Assembly: GCA_023249105.1 (NCBI GenBank)
Contig: JAHFDG010000024.1
Span: 1-51,926 of the forward strand
DNA from: Candidatus Methanoperedens sp.
Lineage (GTDB): Archaea; Halobacteriota; Methanosarcinia; Methanosarcinales; Methanoperedenaceae
Reading direction: 5' to 3'
DNA: 51,926 nt
Below are positions 40,613-49,776 of the stretch, piece after piece. The position numbers and the translations under genes are program-made. The notes under the pieces are model-generated. The model ran no database searches, was not told the origin of the DNA, and saw only the letters and a list, made by a program, of their open reading frames with translations. The number at the start of each line of letters is the position of its first letter. The stretch's first letter is position 1.

Positions 40613-41605
40613 TTAGTCTTGCTTCTGGTATAGACCTTTCTCTTTATACCAGCTTATAGCTTCTTGATGTATGGTTTTATTCGGGAATTTATTCCAGGCT
40701 TCTTGAACAATAGATTCTGTTATTATTGCATCAGGTGAAATTGAAGCCACCAGTTCCAGTGAGATATAGCATAGGCTATTAAGGGTACTTGGATGCCCTT
40801 CGCTCTTTTCAATTAAATATAAAATAGCATCTTCATCGAAAGGGTCAAAATCACGTTTTTTCATTAATTCATGATAGGTCTTTTTCTTACTCGCAACAAG
40901 GGCGCGTATTATATATTCAAGTCGCTGGGAAACCGTAAATGGTCTTGTATATTCGCGTATGAGGGCCCTTCTCAGCATGGTATCGAGACTTTCACTCCAT
41001 TCCTCAATATGTTTTTCAAAGCGCGGGACTGCAAGGATTAAGCCCGTAAATGCCCTGTTTGCTGCATAATAAGGATTGGTGGAGTTAGTGATAAGTTCAA
41101 AGGCGTCTTTTGAGAAATGTTCTCCCTGGTCGAATATGCAGAATAATTTCTTATTGTTTTTAACAAGTGCTTTTAAAACATCATCATATATATCAAGAAT
41201 CATTTCCCTGTCTGCTGTGGATAATTGGGCCAGGTAGTTGGGATCCAGGTCGCCTATTATCGAAGTTGCAAGCTGTATCGAGCTCTGGCCGTATATCTGG
41301 TTATACCAGAAAATAAATTCAGGGGGCAGGTTTCTTACGATAAAATCAGCATTTTCGCTCTTTCCCGAACCTGTCGGGCCCATCAATATCATCAGGCTTG
41401 ACTGGTTATGTCTGGCAGCCCGCATTATCCTGTTGCAGACAATTTCATCTTTATTGATGAACATCTTATTATCAATAATCTTGTCGGCGAAAGGATTGAG
41501 ATACATCTGATGCTCCTTGATATATGTATCGAGCGAATCCCTCTGGATAGTATAGGATTCAGGTTTACTTATCAATTGTTCTATTATTTTCTCTAAATTA
41601 GCCAA
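40613..41605 (-). CDS. GspA/ExeA-like AAA+ ATPase, 330 aa
   Basis: Start TTG 41603-41605 after GAGGT. Walker A is GPTGSGKS (76-83). The Walker B-like segment is KLFCIFDQGEHF, with Gln160 where a catalytic Glu is usual. The C-terminal part (DEDAILYLIEKSEGHPSTLNSLC) is the lid typical of the ExeA/MshM group, which power envelope or pilus assembly in bacteria. A TATA-like CATATATAAATG lies upstream. It leads the four-gene operon with the membrane, secreted and cytochrome genes. Confidence 0.8.
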   Translation of the reverse strand: MANLEKIIEQLISKPESYTIQRDSLDTYIKEHQMYLNPFADKIIDNKMFINKDEIVCNRIMRAARHNQSSLMILMGPTGSGKSENADFIVRNLPPEFIFWYNQIYGQSSIQLATSIIGDLDPNYLAQLSTADREMILDIYDDVLKALVKNNKKLFCIFDQGEHFSKDAFELITNSTNPYYAANRAFTGLILAVPRFEKHIEEWSESLDTMLRRALIREYTRPFTVSQRLEYIIRALVASKKKTYHELMKKRDFDPFDEDAILYLIEKSEGHPSTLNSLCYISLELVASISPDAIITESIVQEAWNKFPNKTIHQEAISWYKEKGLYQKQD

Positions 41606-41730
41606 ATCCGACCTCTAATATTCATTTATATATGATTCATTATACAAGACATTCACTATTAAAATGGTTTTTTAAAATTAATTATTGGAATAGTTTATAT
41701 ACTTTATGAAAAAAATCGATTAATCATTTT

Positions 41731-42573
41731 TCACCTGCTTTTAAAATGTCTTGAAGGACGTGAATCTCTTATTGAAAGGAACAAATACATTACAAGGCAT
41801 ACAAAGAATATCATTAGACCAAGGCTTCTCATATTCTGGATTGTTTTTGCTATTGCAAGGTATTCCGCAGTGTATTCTTGTGTCCTGAAATCCAACAAGA
41901 AATATTTCCCCATATTTTTTAAGACTAAGGGACCTGAACCCAGAACAAAGGCTTTGCCTAATACCTCTTTTTTATTGATTTTCCAGCTATCCGTCCTGGG
42001 ATTATTATCTCCTTTAGTTCGTATCGAATCCCCTTGTATCTCATTAATCCTGTGAGTTACCGTAACCGGTTTATTTGAAACAATATTTTTTTGGGGATCA
42101 GGGAATATTATTATATCCCCGACCTTCGGTTTTACAAAAATGTTCTGCATAAAGACGAGGTCGCCTTTTTTAAAAGTTGGCTCCATCGAACCTGAAGTGA
42201 CTATGGCAAAAAAGAACAGATGGGATGAAAGGATATATGCTATGAATAACGTTATCGCGATTGGCAACAACGTTTTTTGGAGACTGAATTTTTGGGCATG
42301 CTCATGATATACATTCATTGTTGCATTTATCTTGCCCTCTCTATTTGTATTATTATATTTTTGCGCAATATACCCTGCAATTTCGATTGTTTTCTTAAAC
42401 CCCTGCCTCCTGTCCAGGAATATGACAAGTGCAATTGAAAATAATAATATATGCCAGATTATGAACTTGTAGAATGGGTCACCTGCGACTGATATCTGCC
42501 ATGTAACATAACGCGCCACTGTAGAAATGATGGCAGTGACCATCATCGTTACAATCGCAGTAATCATTATCAT
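41731..42573 (-). CDS. Signal peptidase I (archaeal S26B type) with extra N-terminal TMs
   Basis: 280 aa. Catalytic Ser129 lies in TSGSMEPTFKKGDLVF, and His174 in VTHRINEIQGDSI replaces the bacterial Lys, as in ER/archaeal enzymes. KGDNNPRTDSW carries the final Asp. Two hydrophobic segments (1-55) precede the usual membrane anchor (103-122), and a further TM lies near the C-terminus, so the topology is larger than average. It lies 125 bp upstream of the AAA+ operon on the same strand and may process its secreted protein. Confidence 0.9.
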   Translation of the reverse strand: MIMITAIVTMMVTAIISTVARYVTWQISVAGDPFYKFIIWHILLFSIALVIFLDRRQGFKKTIEIAGYIAQKYNNTNREGKINATMNVYHEHAQKFSLQKTLLPIAITLFIAYILSSHLFFFAIVTSGSMEPTFKKGDLVFMQNIFVKPKVGDIIIFPDPQKNIVSNKPVTVTHRINEIQGDSIRTKGDNNPRTDSWKINKKEVLGKAFVLGSGPLVLKNMGKYFLLDFRTQEYTAEYLAIAKTIQNMRSLGLMIFFVCLVMYLFLSIRDSRPSRHFKSR

Positions 42574-42655
42574 ATTTATATATACTCTGGTGTGATGCTT
42601 AATATACTTTTTGTTTATTATTATTAGTTATATTTAAATAAATCCCGACATATAA

Positions 42656-42671
42656 TTCGTATTAATACGAA
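42656..42671. promoter_or_regulatory. Perfect 16-bp palindrome upstream of the signal peptidase gene
   Basis: TTCGTATTAATACGAA lies 15 bp past the fwdC stop and 82 bp before the signal peptidase ATG. An operator for the signal peptidase gene, or a terminator element of the fwd operon, are both possible. TTCGTATTAG in the hairpin at 2754-2812 shares its left half, perhaps by chance. Confidence 0.5.
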
Positions 42672-42685
42672 CATATTTCTTATGA

Positions 42686-43444
42686 TTATTTTAAGTAAAG
42701 TACACCTTTACCGTTAACTATTACGTCACCCGTATATTTCCTGTACGTGACGCCATCAACGGCTTCCGTGCCTTCAGCCTTGAAGACCGGCATCATTTCA
42801 TCCACAAGTCCATTGATTATTATTGTGCCTTTTGACATCTCGCTTCCGGGTCTGCTTGTATTACCCTCGATGACTATTTTTCCCCCGTTATTGCTGAGTC
42901 CAGGTAAAATTCCCGCATTTCCTTTCACGATAATCTCACCGCCACACATGTGTTCACCCAAAAAGTCAAGAGCATTGCCCAGAACGGTGATCTTCCCGCC
43001 GCGCATGCCGCAGGTTTCCCCGCGATAGCCAGCGCCGAGATAATAGCCGGCATTCCCTTCTATTATGAGCTCCCCGCCTTTCATTTCCCTGCCAGCCCAG
43101 GAGTCCACATTTCCCGTTACTGATATTTTACCTCCGCTCATTTTAGCGCCAAGATGCATATCCACATTGCCTTTGATTATTATCAGTCCAGCAGTCATAC
43201 CTTCCCCGATTCTCTTTATACGGGAAAAATTGCCATCCATAACGATTTTAGTGTCAGCCGCCGCGCCCGAACCTTCAGCCTTTACCGAGAAAAGCTCTCC
43301 GAGCGTGGTCTTCTGGTTTCCCATCCAGGCTTCAAGAGATTGTATGTCTTTTTCTGTTTTTCCGGCGAATTTATCAGGCGAGATGTTTTCCGCCTCTACT
43401 GAAATTTTTATTTCCTTTATGGGTTTTAGTGTAACGGTTTGCAT
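42686..43444 (-). CDS. fwdC: Formylmethanofuran dehydrogenase subunit C
   Basis: A 252-aa beta-helix subunit built of GxxGxG-type repeats (GGKISVTGNVDSWAGREMKG, GGELIIEGNAGYYLGAGYRG, GGKITVLGNALDFLGEHMCG), as in the glutamate synthase C-terminal domain. It scaffolds the FwdA/FwdB core. Its ATG follows the fwdA TAA directly. It is the last gene of fwdDBAC, which carries out the first step of methanogenesis from CO2 or the last step of reverse methanogenesis. Confidence 0.96.
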   Translation of the reverse strand: MQTVTLKPIKEIKISVEAENISPDKFAGKTEKDIQSLEAWMGNQKTTLGELFSVKAEGSGAAADTKIVMDGNFSRIKRIGEGMTAGLIIIKGNVDMHLGAKMSGGKISVTGNVDSWAGREMKGGELIIEGNAGYYLGAGYRGETCGMRGGKITVLGNALDFLGEHMCGGEIIVKGNAGILPGLSNNGGKIVIEGNTSRPGSEMSKGTIIINGLVDEMMPVFKAEGTEAVDGVTYRKYTGDVIVNGKGVLYLK

Positions 43445-45157
43445 TTAGCTCACCTCCGCTGGAATTACTCCAGCCCTGACAACTTTGGGGTGCGTCAGAT
43501 ACTCATCCTGTACCATATAGTTCGCAAGGTTAATCGAGTAATAGTTCTTGAATTTCATACGTATATCCTTCATCATAATTTCGGTATGCTCATCAGGCAC
43601 TGAAGCGTCTACCCAGTATGTCCTGCCCATGGGCGTGGCTGTAATCTGGCCGTCTTTTACGACTACCTCGCCGCCTTTTATCGTGTAAGCGGCGGATTGG
43701 AACGCGCTCTTTATCTTTGCATGTTCCACGGATGGGTCTATCTGGTCTGGTTTGATATCATAGATGGCGATATCGGCATCCGCGCCGACACCAAGATGAC
43801 CTTTGGTATCAAGAAGCCCAAGCACTTTAGCATGTCCTGCTCTTGTCATTATCGCTATGTCGTTAAAGTCAAGCTCGCGCTCAATTCCCGGAATCTTTGT
43901 CCTCTTGTGAACTGCTTCATGAAGCGTCTTGATCTCTTCCTGCCTTTTTTTATTGCTCATAAGAAGTGCTATAACCTCCGGATAATTCACGAAAGGACCT
44001 CCGTTGGGGTGGTCAGTCGTCAGCAGGACCTTATACGGGTCTTTGGTGAGCAGTGCCAGTTCAAGTCCCATAGCCCACATTATCGCGTGGATTGAAACCT
44101 GCTTGGCATAGAATATTGGAACAACGCCCGATGCATCTTCCAGCTCAACATCACCGTTAGCCCATTTTGCATGCAATAATTTCGCGTTTGCATACTGGAC
44201 CGGGCCATCGGCCGTCATCGTCGTGGCGCTTCCGAAAATAAGCTGACCCATATCGGTGGTGATATTCTCGCTATTGTTAAGGTAATTTGCGATTTCATCT
44301 GCTTTCGATTCAAAATCCCCCCAGTTCGTTCCGCCCCAGCAATTGAAAGTGACATGTGTAACGTGCAGAACCTGCCTGTCCTTGCTCGGTTTCACCTGTT
44401 TTGCAAGCTCCATGCTCGCAAGCGTGGTCTTGTAATTACCCGGTTTCCCAAGATTGTTGCAGTGAAGGTGCACTGAATGCGGTAGTCCCAGCATTTCATT
44501 GACCTTCATCAACGATACGATAATATCTTTTGGCGTGACATCAAAATTCGGGACAACATCGTCAAGCCCTGTGACGTTCTTGCCAAAGCCCCACATCTCG
44601 CCCCCGCCCGGATTCACGCATTTTATACCGAATCCGCGGCTTGCAAGCAGTCCCCATGCCACATACGCCGCAAGCTTATCCATATTCTTCTCGCGTACAA
44701 AGTCCATTGTGGGCCAGTTGCTCCCAAAAAGCGTCAGCGCGCCTTTATCTATTATCGGAATCTCCTCTAACTCTTCATGAGTATGGCGCGCTTTCATAAT
44801 AGCCTGCGCAGCCTCGAAAACCGTAGTATAGCCCATCTGGGCGTAGCGGTATCCCATCGCATATACATTCGGGACAGTGTATCCTGTGCACGGTCTTGTT
44901 ATTTTTGTCCTGGGTTTTATTCCCGCCCTGGTATCCTCGGGGCGCATTATCCTGCCCATGTTCACCTTTGCGCCTGCTATATGGGAATGGGCGTCAACGC
45001 CGCCAGGCATGACAAGCCTGCCTCCGGCATCGATTACTGAGGCATTGCTGCTTACCTTCTCTACGATTTTCCCGTCTTTTATGGAGATATCGGTCTTATC
45101 ACCCTTTATTCCATTAGACGGATCATAAACCGAACCGTTCTTTATAAGAAGTTCCAT
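43445..45157 (-). CDS. fwdA: Formylmethanofuran dehydrogenase subunit A
   Basis: A 570-aa amidohydrolase that joins formate to methanofuran at a binuclear zinc site. It has DAHSHIAGAKVNMGR, ARHTHEELEEIP, HLHCNNLGKPGNY, HVTHVTFNCWGGTNWGD and LTTDHPNGGPFVNYPEV. I choose ATG 45155-45157 (MELLIKNGSVYDP), seven bases after GAGGGGTG and one base after the fwdB stop, rather than GTG 45166. Intact. Confidence 0.97.
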   Translation of the reverse strand: MELLIKNGSVYDPSNGIKGDKTDISIKDGKIVEKVSSNASVIDAGGRLVMPGGVDAHSHIAGAKVNMGRIMRPEDTRAGIKPRTKITRPCTGYTVPNVYAMGYRYAQMGYTTVFEAAQAIMKARHTHEELEEIPIIDKGALTLFGSNWPTMDFVREKNMDKLAAYVAWGLLASRGFGIKCVNPGGGEMWGFGKNVTGLDDVVPNFDVTPKDIIVSLMKVNEMLGLPHSVHLHCNNLGKPGNYKTTLASMELAKQVKPSKDRQVLHVTHVTFNCWGGTNWGDFESKADEIANYLNNSENITTDMGQLIFGSATTMTADGPVQYANAKLLHAKWANGDVELEDASGVVPIFYAKQVSIHAIMWAMGLELALLTKDPYKVLLTTDHPNGGPFVNYPEVIALLMSNKKRQEEIKTLHEAVHKRTKIPGIERELDFNDIAIMTRAGHAKVLGLLDTKGHLGVGADADIAIYDIKPDQIDPSVEHAKIKSAFQSAAYTIKGGEVVVKDGQITATPMGRTYWVDASVPDEHTEIMMKDIRMKFKNYYSINLANYMVQDEYLTHPKVVRAGVIPAEVS

Positions 45158-45158
45158 T

Positions 45159-46457
45159 TTATTCACCCCTCAATACTTTCACTCGTTCTGTTATCTTTTC
45201 AAGGATCTCAGTGTCAGGCGGATGTGTGGGTTCAATCATCTTTCTCATCCTGAGCGATACGCCGTCCATCCTGTATGCAGTTCCCTCAACTTCGACGCCG
45301 CAAATTGCCACTGGAATGACAACGTTTGCAACTTCAGTCGTTGCATTCCAGTAAGGATCGATCTGGATTATCGGAATTCTTGCCAGGTGGCGGACAGAAT
45401 CAGCCGGGAAATGCGCACCCGCATCCCCTGCTATGATCATAGCTGCATCTGTTTCTTTTCTTATGAGCACATCGTTCGCCGCTGTCTCACCGGGATTGTA
45501 ATAAGGAGCGCCGCGTGAAAAATCCACAGCGGTTGCAAAACCTGTCTCCCACGCGCACACATTTCCAAATCCGGTAACATTATAGTGGCCTCGCATCGGC
45601 GTTATAACGCATTTTGTAAATGCATTCAACTCTGTTACTAAAGATATGGCATTATCAATGTTCTTGTATCTTGATTTGCTCTGAGTAAGCCCCATTCCAA
45701 AGAAAATTCCAACAAATTTTCCTGTTTTTAACGTATCCACGAGTTTTAAAAGCGCATCTTTCGACACGCCTCCAACAGATTCAGGCACAACATCCGCATG
45801 TCCCGAAAGTATTGCCCGAAGAGCTGAAACCACAAGGTAATCACTGCCTTGCTCTAATTGTACGAATTCATCTGCCATATTGGCAGTTTCTGTTTTTCGC
45901 ACATCCAATACAATGACTTTGCGCCCTTTTCTTCCTTTTTCCGAGAATAATCCTTTGGCAAAAACAGAATATCGTCCCATGTGCCTGGGATGGGCATGTA
46001 CCGGATTGCTTCCCCAGAATACAATAACGTCTGCCCTGTTTTTTATCTGGCCAAGGGTGGCTGACGGAAGACCTTTTTCATGGACTGCAAGCGTGGATGG
46101 AGCATGACACACTGTTGCTGTGTTGTCAATAATTGCGCCAAGTTCCTCGGCAAGAAGAATACCTTTCTTATGGACTTCACACACTGCTGATGCCCAGCCG
46201 TACAAAAGAGGTCTTTTTGAATTTGAAAGGATCCTGGCAGCTTCGTTAATTGCCTCTTCATAAGAGACTTCCTTGAACTCGGAATGTTTGTCTTTTCTCA
46301 TCATAGGAGCTTTTATTCTGTGATGTCCCATGATTTTTGCAGCCCCGAGCTTGCAGGCATGTTTTACTTCAGTAATCTTATTATTTTCTGTCACAATCGT
46401 TAAATCATCGCATACGCAGCCGCAAAAAGGGCATAGAGCATCGGTTATTACTGCCAT
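45159..46457 (-). CDS. fwdB: Formylmethanofuran dehydrogenase subunit B (catalytic, Cys type)
   Basis: A 432-aa Mo/W-bis-pterin subunit reducing CO2 to formate. The N-terminal [4Fe-4S] cysteines lie in CPFCGCVCDD (Cys9, 12, 16) with Cys35. The metal ligand is Cys117 in TATVCHAPSTLAVHEKG, not selenocysteine. VIVFWGSNPVHAHPRHMGRY and IIAGDAGAHFPADSV are pterin-binding. The start overlaps the fwdD stop by one base (TAATG). Mo and W isoforms cannot be told apart here. Confidence 0.97.
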   Translation of the reverse strand: MAVITDALCPFCGCVCDDLTIVTENNKITEVKHACKLGAAKIMGHHRIKAPMMRKDKHSEFKEVSYEEAINEAARILSNSKRPLLYGWASAVCEVHKKGILLAEELGAIIDNTATVCHAPSTLAVHEKGLPSATLGQIKNRADVIVFWGSNPVHAHPRHMGRYSVFAKGLFSEKGRKGRKVIVLDVRKTETANMADEFVQLEQGSDYLVVSALRAILSGHADVVPESVGGVSKDALLKLVDTLKTGKFVGIFFGMGLTQSKSRYKNIDNAISLVTELNAFTKCVITPMRGHYNVTGFGNVCAWETGFATAVDFSRGAPYYNPGETAANDVLIRKETDAAMIIAGDAGAHFPADSVRHLARIPIIQIDPYWNATTEVANVVIPVAICGVEVEGTAYRMDGVSLRMRKMIEPTHPPDTEILEKITERVKVLRGE

Positions 46458-46831
46458 TATTTATACCTCGCAATAAGTTCTTTCATTAACAGTATCTTAT
46501 CATTCGTAACCTCGATTTCAGCCGGAATCCCCTTGAATCCGGGCATTCCGCAGCCTTTTGTATCAGGGTCAACCACAGCATTAGCCCAGGGTCCCATGGG
46601 GATGAACGCCAACCCATCCGGGTTGCCGTTGTTTTCCTTCAATTTCACAACCACTTCCCCATGCTTTGTTTTTACTCTCACATTTGCTCCGGGTTTACCT
46701 AAAAGCGCCACATCTTTTGAATTCAATTCACAACAAGCCGTAGCTTCCATGTAATCAGAAGAGGTCTTATTTTCAATAGTAGCTCCCTGATTTATTGTTC
46801 TTCCTGTTATTAGCGTTACTTTTAATGTCAT
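46457..46831 (-). CDS. fwdD: Formylmethanofuran dehydrogenase subunit D
   Basis: A 124-aa molybdopterin-dinucleotide-binding beta-barrel that completes the FwdB active site. It has TGRTINQGATIENKTSSDYM, NSKDVALLGKPGANVRVKTK and FIPMGPWANAVVDPDTKGCG, MPGFKGIPAEIE. It is the first gene of the operon; a TATA-like box lies about 40 bp upstream. Confidence 0.96.
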   Translation of the reverse strand: MTLKVTLITGRTINQGATIENKTSSDYMEATACCELNSKDVALLGKPGANVRVKTKHGEVVVKLKENNGNPDGLAFIPMGPWANAVVDPDTKGCGMPGFKGIPAEIEVTNDKILLMKELIARYK

Positions 46832-46870
46832 CTAAAAACCCTCTTTTCAGTTGTGGTTGTAAATTACGTT

Positions 46871-46884
46871 CATATTTAAAAAGG
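46871..46884 (-). promoter_or_regulatory. TATA-like box of the fwd operon
   Basis: On minus, CCTTTTTAAATATG stands 40-53 bp before the fwdD ATG. The 135-bp gap and the upstream terminator-like tract suggest that fwdDBAC has its own promoter. Confidence 0.45.
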
Positions 46885-46910
46885 ATTTGATTTTATCCGA
46901 TTAAATGGAC

Positions 46911-46950
46911 ACAAAAAACGAATAGATAAAACAGCAAAAAAAATAAAATT
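46911..46950 (-). terminator. T-rich terminator after the 140-aa gene
   Basis: On minus the stretch reads as several T-tracts (TTTTATTTTTTTTGCTGTTT, then TTTTTTGT) starting about 17 bp after the stop of the gene at 46967. This argues against read-through into fwdD. Confidence 0.5.
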
Positions 46951-46966
46951 AATTACTATTATTTTA

Positions 46967-47389
46967 CTAAACTTGTGCTTCAGCTGTCTGCCTGACAGCC
47001 TCTGGCTCAGCACCCTGTTCGAATGTCAGGTCTATTTCAGGCAATATATCTACGTAATTAACCAGTTCGTGATAGATTTCATGCCTTGGACTTACGATTA
47101 TTACATGAGCGGGAGGATGGATTTTCCGAAGCCTGCCGATTGCCATACTGGGCGGGTCTTCAAGTGGTACTATCGCAGCCGCTAAACAGCATGCTTTTAA
47201 CGGGCTTTTCATAATATGCACCAGGATATTATCTGCAAAAGTCGGTTCCAGTTTTCTCGCATGGTCAGCAAAAGTCATGTGACCATATCGCACTAAATCG
47301 TAGAGGGCTATTCTAACTTTCGCTGCATCATCAGCCCTAACCACAGCCATTGAGTTCATGTTTTCCCCTGTTTTTTTAACTGAGTCCAT
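46967..47389 (-). CDS. Unknown 140-aa protein upstream of fwd
   Basis: A soluble alpha/beta protein: helices VRIALYDLVRYGHMTFADHA, a CC pair (LKACCLAAAIVPLED), MAIGRLRKIHPPAHVIIVSP, and HELVNYVDILPEIDL. The last third looks like a small nucleotide- or ligand-binding Rossmann-like half. I do not recognise the family; it may be an archaeal conserved unknown tied to C1 metabolism because it sits next to fwdDBAC. It has its own terminator and probably its own promoter, in the divergent region with the helicase. Confidence 0.6.
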   Translation of the reverse strand: MDSVKKTGENMNSMAVVRADDAAKVRIALYDLVRYGHMTFADHARKLEPTFADNILVHIMKSPLKACCLAAAIVPLEDPPSMAIGRLRKIHPPAHVIIVSPRHEIYHELVNYVDILPEIDLTFEQGAEPEAVRQTAEAQV

Positions 47390-47444
47390 TTTTATTAGTT
47401 TAAACGAGGTAGTAACACCAATATAAAAAGCGGTGATAATATAG

Positions 47445-47466
47445 TAGTACTAAAGTAGCACTAAAG
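47445..47466. repeat. Tandem 11-bp direct repeat in divergent promoter region
   Basis: TAGTACTAAAG and TAGCACTAAAG are adjacent, with one mismatch. They stand between the 140-aa gene (minus) and the helicase gene (plus), about 56 bp upstream of one start and 75 bp of the other. Two helical-turn-spaced direct repeats may form an operator. Confidence 0.4.
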
Positions 47467-47540
47467 TAATAATATGGGGGTTCGAATAATCATTTTAAAC
47501 AATCGCACTGTTTATATCATGTCAAATCTTATAGGCGCTG

Positions 47541-49721
47541 ATGAAAAGGGACTACCTTCGCTATTTTCCAAAGACCTCATATTATCCTAACCAGATTGAA
47601 GCCATGGATGCCATCCATGAAGCTCTTGTAAGGAAGCAGGTCGTGCTTTTCGAAGGGGCATGCGGGACCGGGAAAACGCTGAGCGCCCTTGCACCCGCCA
47701 TCCATACCGCAAAATCTGAGAAAAAAACTGTAGTCATAGCAACCAATGTCCACCAGCAGATGGCGCAGTTCATAGAAGAGGCAAGGGAAATAAGAAAACA
47801 GGCAGATATAAAAGTCGTTGTCCTCAAGGGCAAGATGCTCATGTGCCCGAAGCCGAACATGGATTATGATACATGCAGTTTGCTAAGGGATAATACGTAT
47901 AAATTGATGGAGCAGGAAAAAGATTTCGGGCATTTGAAAAACGAAATAAAATCTGTCAGGGATAAACTTAAGCGGACAGGTGATACCGGTTTGATTGAGC
48001 TTCAAAGGGAATTGAGCAGTGAATCGGATAAGGAGGAACGCAGGCTTCATGAAGTCAGGAAAAATTCATGCGATTATCTTCTTGAACTTCTAAAAAGCGA
48101 TAACGATGAATTTCGAAAATGGCTGTTTTCAGGTGTGCGTACGCCAGAGGAGGTAATGGACTGGGCAATATCAAACAATTGCTGCGGGTATGAATTACTG
48201 AAACGGTATATGAAAGAAGCCGACCTTTTGATATGCAATTACCATCATTTTCTCAATGAGGATATACGCACCAACGTGCTTGGTTGGATGGATAAAAGCC
48301 TTGCCGATATTATCGCCATTTTTGACGAAGCGCATAATATCGAATCGGCAGCGCGTTCTCATTCGTCCATGAAGCTGGCAGAGATTACAATAAACAGGGC
48401 GCTTGATGAGATAGAGGCAAATAATGATACTTTGCCGTCACAGGACGTCGAAATTTTCCTGCGTATCCTTATGGATACACTGAAGTCCACGTATAATTAT
48501 ATTCTTGATAAGAAGTTCGGTGAACGGGAAAGGGTAGGCGATGACTGGTATGACCTTCGAATTTCTGACCCCGAGGAAAGGACAGATATGTTCAGGGCCA
48601 AGTTTTTAAAGGCGCTGGATGGAGCCGGGATAAAAAAACCTGATGAAACAATCGAACGCATGAGGAGTTTTGGATTGACTATCGATGCTTTTTACGAAAA
48701 ACAATTCAATGAAGGGAAAAGCCCGGTAAAGAAAATATCAAGTGCGCTGACCGCAGCCGTCTTTCTTTCAAGCTACATGAAATCCTCAAATGCCATGAGC
48801 CATTATCCGATTTTAAGCGTGAGGCGCCAGAACAGGGATATCTACGGGAGGCTTGAATTATTCACCTGCATCCCGAAAAGTGTAACAGAACCGTTGTTTA
48901 ATTCAGTTCATTCGGCGGTGCTTATGTCCGCTACCCTTGCTCCTTTTGAGACAATCAAGGCAACGCTCGGTATTACACGCGAAACCAGGGAACTGGCTTT
49001 CGGGCTCAGTTTCCCGAAAGAAAAACGCCTGACAATAGCCGCATCTGTACCTCCTCTATTCGCCAAGGACAGGGACAACCCCCATACAAAAGAACTGTTA
49101 ACAAAAGTCCTGAATGATATTATAGAACAATCAGACGGCAATGTGATTATTTTTTTCCCGAGCTTTCATGAAGCCTCGCAATACAGGAACAGGATTAAAT
49201 GCGATGTTCCCGTATTCCTAGACGAGGTTGGTGTTTCTGCGCAGCAAATCAGGGAAGATTTTTTCAGGATAGGTGAAGAGGGTAAAAAAGCGGTGCTGAT
49301 ATCCTATATGTGGGGCACTCTCACTGAAGGAGTGGATTATAAGGACGGAAGGGGGAGGACGGTAGTAATAGTCGGTGTAGGTTATCCGGCCCTTTCAGAC
49401 AGAATGCGGGCAATCGAGGCTGCATACGATGCTGAATTCGGGCACGGCTGGGATTATGCGATTGAAATCCCGACCATAAGGAAAGTCAGGCAGGCGCTGG
49501 GGCGGGTTGTCCGCTCGCCTTTTGATTATGGCGTGAGGGTGCTGCTGGATGGGCGATACACATCCTCATCTGTTAAACGCTGGGGAAAATACTCTGTATT
49601 TAACATTTTTCCGGAAGAAGAACGGAATGAGATAGTCGATGTTGAACCTGAGCGCGTAAAGTATTCACTCATGAACTTTTTTAATGATATAAGAAAAAAC
49701 AGTATAAAAAACCAAAAGTAA
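47541..49721 (+). CDS. XPD/Rad3/DinG-like Fe-S DNA helicase
   Basis: A 726-aa superfamily 2 5'-3' helicase. Walker A is GACGTGKT (39-46), DEAH 262-265 (AIFDEAHNIE), SATLAPF motif III, and motif VI QALGRVVRSPFDYGVRVLLD. Candidate [4Fe-4S] cysteines are Cys102, 112, 177 and 214 (or 215). Their spacing is wider than in Sulfolobus or Thermoplasma XPD because a long coiled-coil-like segment (about 120-175) lies inside the Fe-S domain. It acts in repair or transcription-coupled DNA opening. Monocistronic. Confidence 0.92.
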   Translation: MKRDYLRYFPKTSYYPNQIEAMDAIHEALVRKQVVLFEGACGTGKTLSALAPAIHTAKSEKKTVVIATNVHQQMAQFIEEAREIRKQADIKVVVLKGKMLMCPKPNMDYDTCSLLRDNTYKLMEQEKDFGHLKNEIKSVRDKLKRTGDTGLIELQRELSSESDKEERRLHEVRKNSCDYLLELLKSDNDEFRKWLFSGVRTPEEVMDWAISNNCCGYELLKRYMKEADLLICNYHHFLNEDIRTNVLGWMDKSLADIIAIFDEAHNIESAARSHSSMKLAEITINRALDEIEANNDTLPSQDVEIFLRILMDTLKSTYNYILDKKFGERERVGDDWYDLRISDPEERTDMFRAKFLKALDGAGIKKPDETIERMRSFGLTIDAFYEKQFNEGKSPVKKISSALTAAVFLSSYMKSSNAMSHYPILSVRRQNRDIYGRLELFTCIPKSVTEPLFNSVHSAVLMSATLAPFETIKATLGITRETRELAFGLSFPKEKRLTIAASVPPLFAKDRDNPHTKELLTKVLNDIIEQSDGNVIIFFPSFHEASQYRNRIKCDVPVFLDEVGVSAQQIREDFFRIGEEGKKAVLISYMWGTLTEGVDYKDGRGRTVVIVGVGYPALSDRMRAIEAAYDAEFGHGWDYAIEIPTIRKVRQALGRVVRSPFDYGVRVLLDGRYTSSSVKRWGKYSVFNIFPEEERNEIVDVEPERVKYSLMNFFNDIRKNSIKNQK

Positions 49722-49776
49722 AAATAAATGAAAACAGTAAAAAGATACTATTAAAAAAAGTAGAAAAACTTAAAAT

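Noticed and set aside
45159-46457. Selenocysteine in FwdB
   Set aside because: The metal-binding position is an ordinary TGC/TGT cysteine codon in the open frame, with no in-frame TGA.
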